Below the pieces are notes generated by a model. That model searched no databases and was not told the DNA's origin. It saw only the letters and a list, made by a program, of their open reading frames with translations. 64,000 nt of DNA from Arenibacter sp. F26102. Its GTDB lineage: Bacteria; Bacteroidota; Bacteroidia; Flavobacteriales; Flavobacteriaceae. Shown in pieces: positions 61,263 to 64,000 of this stretch. Positions within the stretch are counted from its first letter, which is position 1. Every line of letters starts with the position of its first letter. The DNA lies in assembly GCF_023015865.1 (NCBI RefSeq), contig NZ_JALKBC010000001.1, forward strand, positions 496,001 through 560,000, written 5' to 3'. Both the position numbers and the translations under genes were made by a program.

Positions 61263-64000
61263 ATGAAAAGTACCCTTAAGTTTATGCTCTTATTCTTCTG
61301 CTGCCTCGGTTTTGGCAGTACCATGGCCCAGGGAGAATTTATCACCACTTGGGAAACCACAGCCAATGATGAGGAAATTACCATCCCTACAGGGTCTGGT
61401 GCTTTTAGCTATACGGTAGATTGGGGAGATGGGACTACGGATACTACCGTATATACGGGTCCAGCCAGCCATACCTATAGTACTCCTGGGACCTTTCAAG
61501 TGAGAATCAACGGCGACTTTCCACATTTTAGAATGGCAAGTGGACCAATGAAGGATAAGTTGCTTTCCGTAGACCAATGGGGCAGCCAAGTCTGGAGTTC
61601 TATGGAAAGTAGTTTTTATGGCTGTACTATGCTGGTGATCAATGCCACAGATGTTCCGAACCTTTCCCAGGTGAAGAGTATGCGGAGTATGTTTATCCAA
61701 GCAGCTTCCTTTAACCAAGATATTAATGGATGGGATGTTAGCAATGTGACCGATATGTTTGGGTTGTTTACTGCCGCTTCATCATTTAATAAGCCTTTGA
61801 ACAATTGGAACGTAAGTAGTGTTACTAATATGGGATTTATGTTTAGAGACGCCACAGCTTTCAATCAAGACATTAGTGGTTGGGATGTAGCCAATGTGAC
61901 CAACATGGAAGAAATGTTTTCCGGTGCTTCATCATTTAACCAAGACATTGGAAATTGGGATGTAGCTAATGTAATCAATATGCGAGCTATGTTCTTCTTT
62001 TCTAGCGTGTTTAACAAAGATATTAGTTCATGGAATGTGGCCAATGTGGCCAACATGGCCACTATGTTTTCTAGAGCTTGGGCATTTAATCAGAATATAG
62101 GAACTTGGAAAGTAGGCAATGTAACCGATATGAGTAGCATGTTCTCTTATGCATTCTCTTTCAATAAGAGCCTGAGTACTTGGAACGTGGGTAAGGTTAC
62201 AAACATGTCCAATACCTTCCAATATGCCACATCTTTTAATCAGGACCTGGCCAATTGGAATGTTGCTAATGTGACTAGTATGTCTGTGATGTTTTCAGGG
62301 GCATCTTCTTTCAATCAGGATATCAGCAATTGGGATGTAAGCAAGGTAACTGATATGACCGCTATGTTTCAAAATACCGGCAATTTTAATCAGGATATTG
62401 GTGATTGGGACGTAAACAACGTAACCAATATGCAATTTATGTTTTTAAGTGCTAAAGCCTTTAATCAGGATATCAGCAGATGGAATGTAGGTAAGGTAAC
62501 GGATATGAATAGCATGTTCCTAAATGCATCGGTCTTCGATCAGAATATTGGGACGTGGAATGTGAGCAATGTTACCGATATGACGGATATGTTTAAGGAT
62601 ATTAAACTATCCACAGAAAATTATGATGGCCTATTAAGCGGTTGGAGTGCTTTAGCCTTACAGAATGGGGTTGCTTTTGGTGGTGGAAACAGTACGCATT
62701 GTGCTAGCACCACCGAGCGTCAGAAGTTAATCGATGATTTTGGCTGGACCATTACTGACGGAGGCGAGGATTGTTCGGAAACCTATTTTATCACCACTTG
62801 GGAAACCACAGCCAGTAATGAGTCCATTACCATCCCCACCGGAGATGGTGCCTTTTCATATACCGTGGATTGGGGAGATGGTACAACGGACAATACCGTA
62901 TATACCGGGAATGCGAGCCATACCTATGTTGTTCCTGGGATACATACCGTAAAAATCAGTGGTCAATTCCCACATTTGAAATTTACATGGATACCATATG
63001 CAAAGTATCTACGGTCAGTAGAACAATGGGGAGACCAAGTTTGGGGCTCTATGGAAAGTAGTTTTGCTTATTGTGAGAATTTGGTTTTCAATGCAATGGA
63101 TACCCCAGATCTTTCTCAGGTAACCAGCATGCATAGGATGTTCAGTGGTGCTATTTCCTTCAACGAAGACCTTAGTGGCTGGGATGTCAGCAATGTGACC
63201 GATATGTCCTCTATGTTCACAAGGGCAGCCTCCTTTAACCAAGATATTGGTAATTGGAATGTGAGTAAGGTGACCGATATGAGTAGTATGTTTAGTGATG
63301 CTTCTTCCTTCAATCAGGATATTGGTGGATGGGATGTGTCCAATGTCACCAATATGATAGGGATGTTTTCTTCAGCAGAATCTTTTAATGGGGATATTGG
63401 AAATTGGGATATGTCCAATGTCACCAATATGAGAGTGATGTTTTATGGTGCAACAGCATTCAATCAGGATATTGGTGGATTGGATGTGTCCAATGTTACC
63501 AATATGCAAGCGATGTTTTTTTCAGCAGAATCTTTTAATGGGGATATTGGAAATTGGGATGTGTCCAATGTCATCAATATGAGAGAGATGTTTTATGGTG
63601 CAACAGCATTCAATCAGGATATTGGTGGATGGGATGTGTCCAATGTAACTGATATGAGATCGATGTTCTATGAGGCAACTTCCTTTGATCAAAACATAGG
63701 TTCTTGGGATGTTAGTAATGTTGGTATATACAATGATCCTATGATGGGATATACAATCAGCTATATGGATGATATGTTTAAAAACGCGGGATTGTCCATA
63801 GCTAATTATGATAAGCTATTGCAAGGTTGGAGTGGTTTGTCCCTACAGTCTGGGGTTACTTTTGATGCAGGCAGCAGCAAGTACTGCGACGGCAGCACTG
63901 CACGACAAAAAATTATTGATGATTTTGGCTGGACCATTACTGACGGAGGAGAGGATTGTTCGGAAGCCTATTTTATCACCACCTGGCAAACGGAAGCCAA
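61263..64000 (+). CDS. BspA/DUF285 repeat surface protein, partial (runs off window)
   Basis: A single open frame of more than 912 codons starts at 61263 ([20 protein letters not shown], signal peptide ending MAQ) and reaches the window edge without a stop. It is modular. Each module opens with a beta-sandwich ([19 protein letters not shown] with VDWGDGTTD), then runs of 25-aa BspA-like repeats ([19 protein letters not shown]), and closes with [20 protein letters not shown]. Module 1 begins near 61335, module 2 near 62785, module 3 near 63965. Such proteins are exposed adhesin-like surface proteins; a type IX sorting domain would be expected beyond the window. Several 25-codon repeats are nearly identical in DNA. 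Confidence 0.88.
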   Translation, partial: MKSTLKFMLLFFCCLGFGSTMAQGEFITTWETTANDEEITIPTGSGAFSYTVDWGDGTTDTTVYTGPASHTYSTPGTFQVRINGDFPHFRMASGPMKDKLLSVDQWGSQVWSSMESSFYGCTMLVINATDVPNLSQVKSMRSMFIQAASFNQDINGWDVSNVTDMFGLFTAASSFNKPLNNWNVSSVTNMGFMFRDATAFNQDISGWDVANVTNMEEMFSGASSFNQDIGNWDVANVINMRAMFFFSSVFNKDISSWNVANVANMATMFSRAWAFNQNIGTWKVGNVTDMSSMFSYAFSFNKSLSTWNVGKVTNMSNTFQYATSFNQDLANWNVANVTSMSVMFSGASSFNQDISNWDVSKVTDMTAMFQNTGNFNQDIGDWDVNNVTNMQFMFLSAKAFNQDISRWNVGKVTDMNSMFLNASVFDQNIGTWNVSNVTDMTDMFKDIKLSTENYDGLLSGWSALALQNGVAFGGGNSTHCASTTERQKLIDDFGWTITDGGEDCSETYFITTWETTASNESITIPTGDGAFSYTVDWGDGTTDNTVYTGNASHTYVVPGIHTVKISGQFPHLKFTWIPYAKYLRSVEQWGDQVWGSMESSFAYCENLVFNAMDTPDLSQVTSMHRMFSGAISFNEDLSGWDVSNVTDMSSMFTRAASFNQDIGNWNVSKVTDMSSMFSDASSFNQDIGGWDVSNVTNMIGMFSSAESFNGDIGNWDMSNVTNMRVMFYGATAFNQDIGGLDVSNVTNMQAMFFSAESFNGDIGNWDVSNVINMREMFYGATAFNQDIGGWDVSNVTDMRSMFYEATSFDQNIGSWDVSNVGIYNDPMMGYTISYMDDMFKNAGLSIANYDKLLQGWSGLSLQSGVTFDAGSSKYCDGSTARQKIIDDFGWTITDGGEDCSEAYFITTWQTEA

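Noticed and set aside
61290..63313. Several minus-strand frames of 64-142 aa
   Set aside because: Antisense shadows of the BspA-like repeat gene; their repeated sequence only mirrors the repeats of the plus strand.
1..64000. tRNA or rRNA genes
   Set aside because: No cloverleaf with conserved T-arm and acceptor ends was recognised by eye; a tRNA scan would be needed to exclude them.

Overview
The window looks like chromosomal DNA of a Bacteroidota bacterium, most likely a marine member of the Flavobacteriaceae. The signs are SusC/SusD pairs, a type IX secretion C-terminal domain, TAnnTTTG-type promoter elements, weak Shine-Dalgarno sequences, AT-rich DNA and a polyamine operon of the homospermidine type. 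No rRNA or tRNA gene was recognised. Coordinates and translations were read by eye with no database search, so family names rest on motifs.

1-11415 is a fructan utilisation locus. It opens with the last codons of an AraC-type regulator (1-47), then a sugar-porter MFS transporter, a GH32 lipoprotein, SusC, SusD, a divergent GH32-like protein, a decayed fructokinase fragment and an intact PfkB fructokinase. Together they would bind and cleave fructan at the surface, import the products and phosphorylate fructose. 11416-21828 is accessory DNA. A replication/mobilisation module (HTH protein, VapE-like ATPase, Toprim primase, MobC, relaxase, membrane protein) has a candidate oriT and a candidate origin but no recognisable integrase. 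It is followed by a roughly 95-bp repeat present twice (16206 and 20863) that brackets an outer-membrane protein, a GntR regulator and a degenerate BLUF protein, and then by a RelE/ParE toxin-antitoxin pair.

22535-42027 is mostly housekeeping: moaE-moaC; an arginine decarboxylase, agmatinase and deoxyhypusine-synthase-like operon (probably homospermidine synthesis); a RimB-RimK fusion; an M28 peptidase; and many small conserved proteins. 42008-44869 contains a 47-aa microprotein missed at usual length cut-offs, a tail-less SSB, and the most unusual structure of the window. This is an array of eight palindromic units with a 174-bp (later 161-bp) period and near-constant 47-bp spacers. One unit carries a GIY-YIG endonuclease gene between its two arms.

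44938-59245 holds ferritin, Tex, MetG, a DUF1501/DUF1800 pair with a type IX sorting domain, YraN, an ACT-like protein, a TlpA-like thioredoxin and Mfd. The window ends with a membrane-bound AraC regulator and a large open reading frame (61263 to the edge) encoding a BspA/DUF285 repeat surface protein with recently duplicated repeats.
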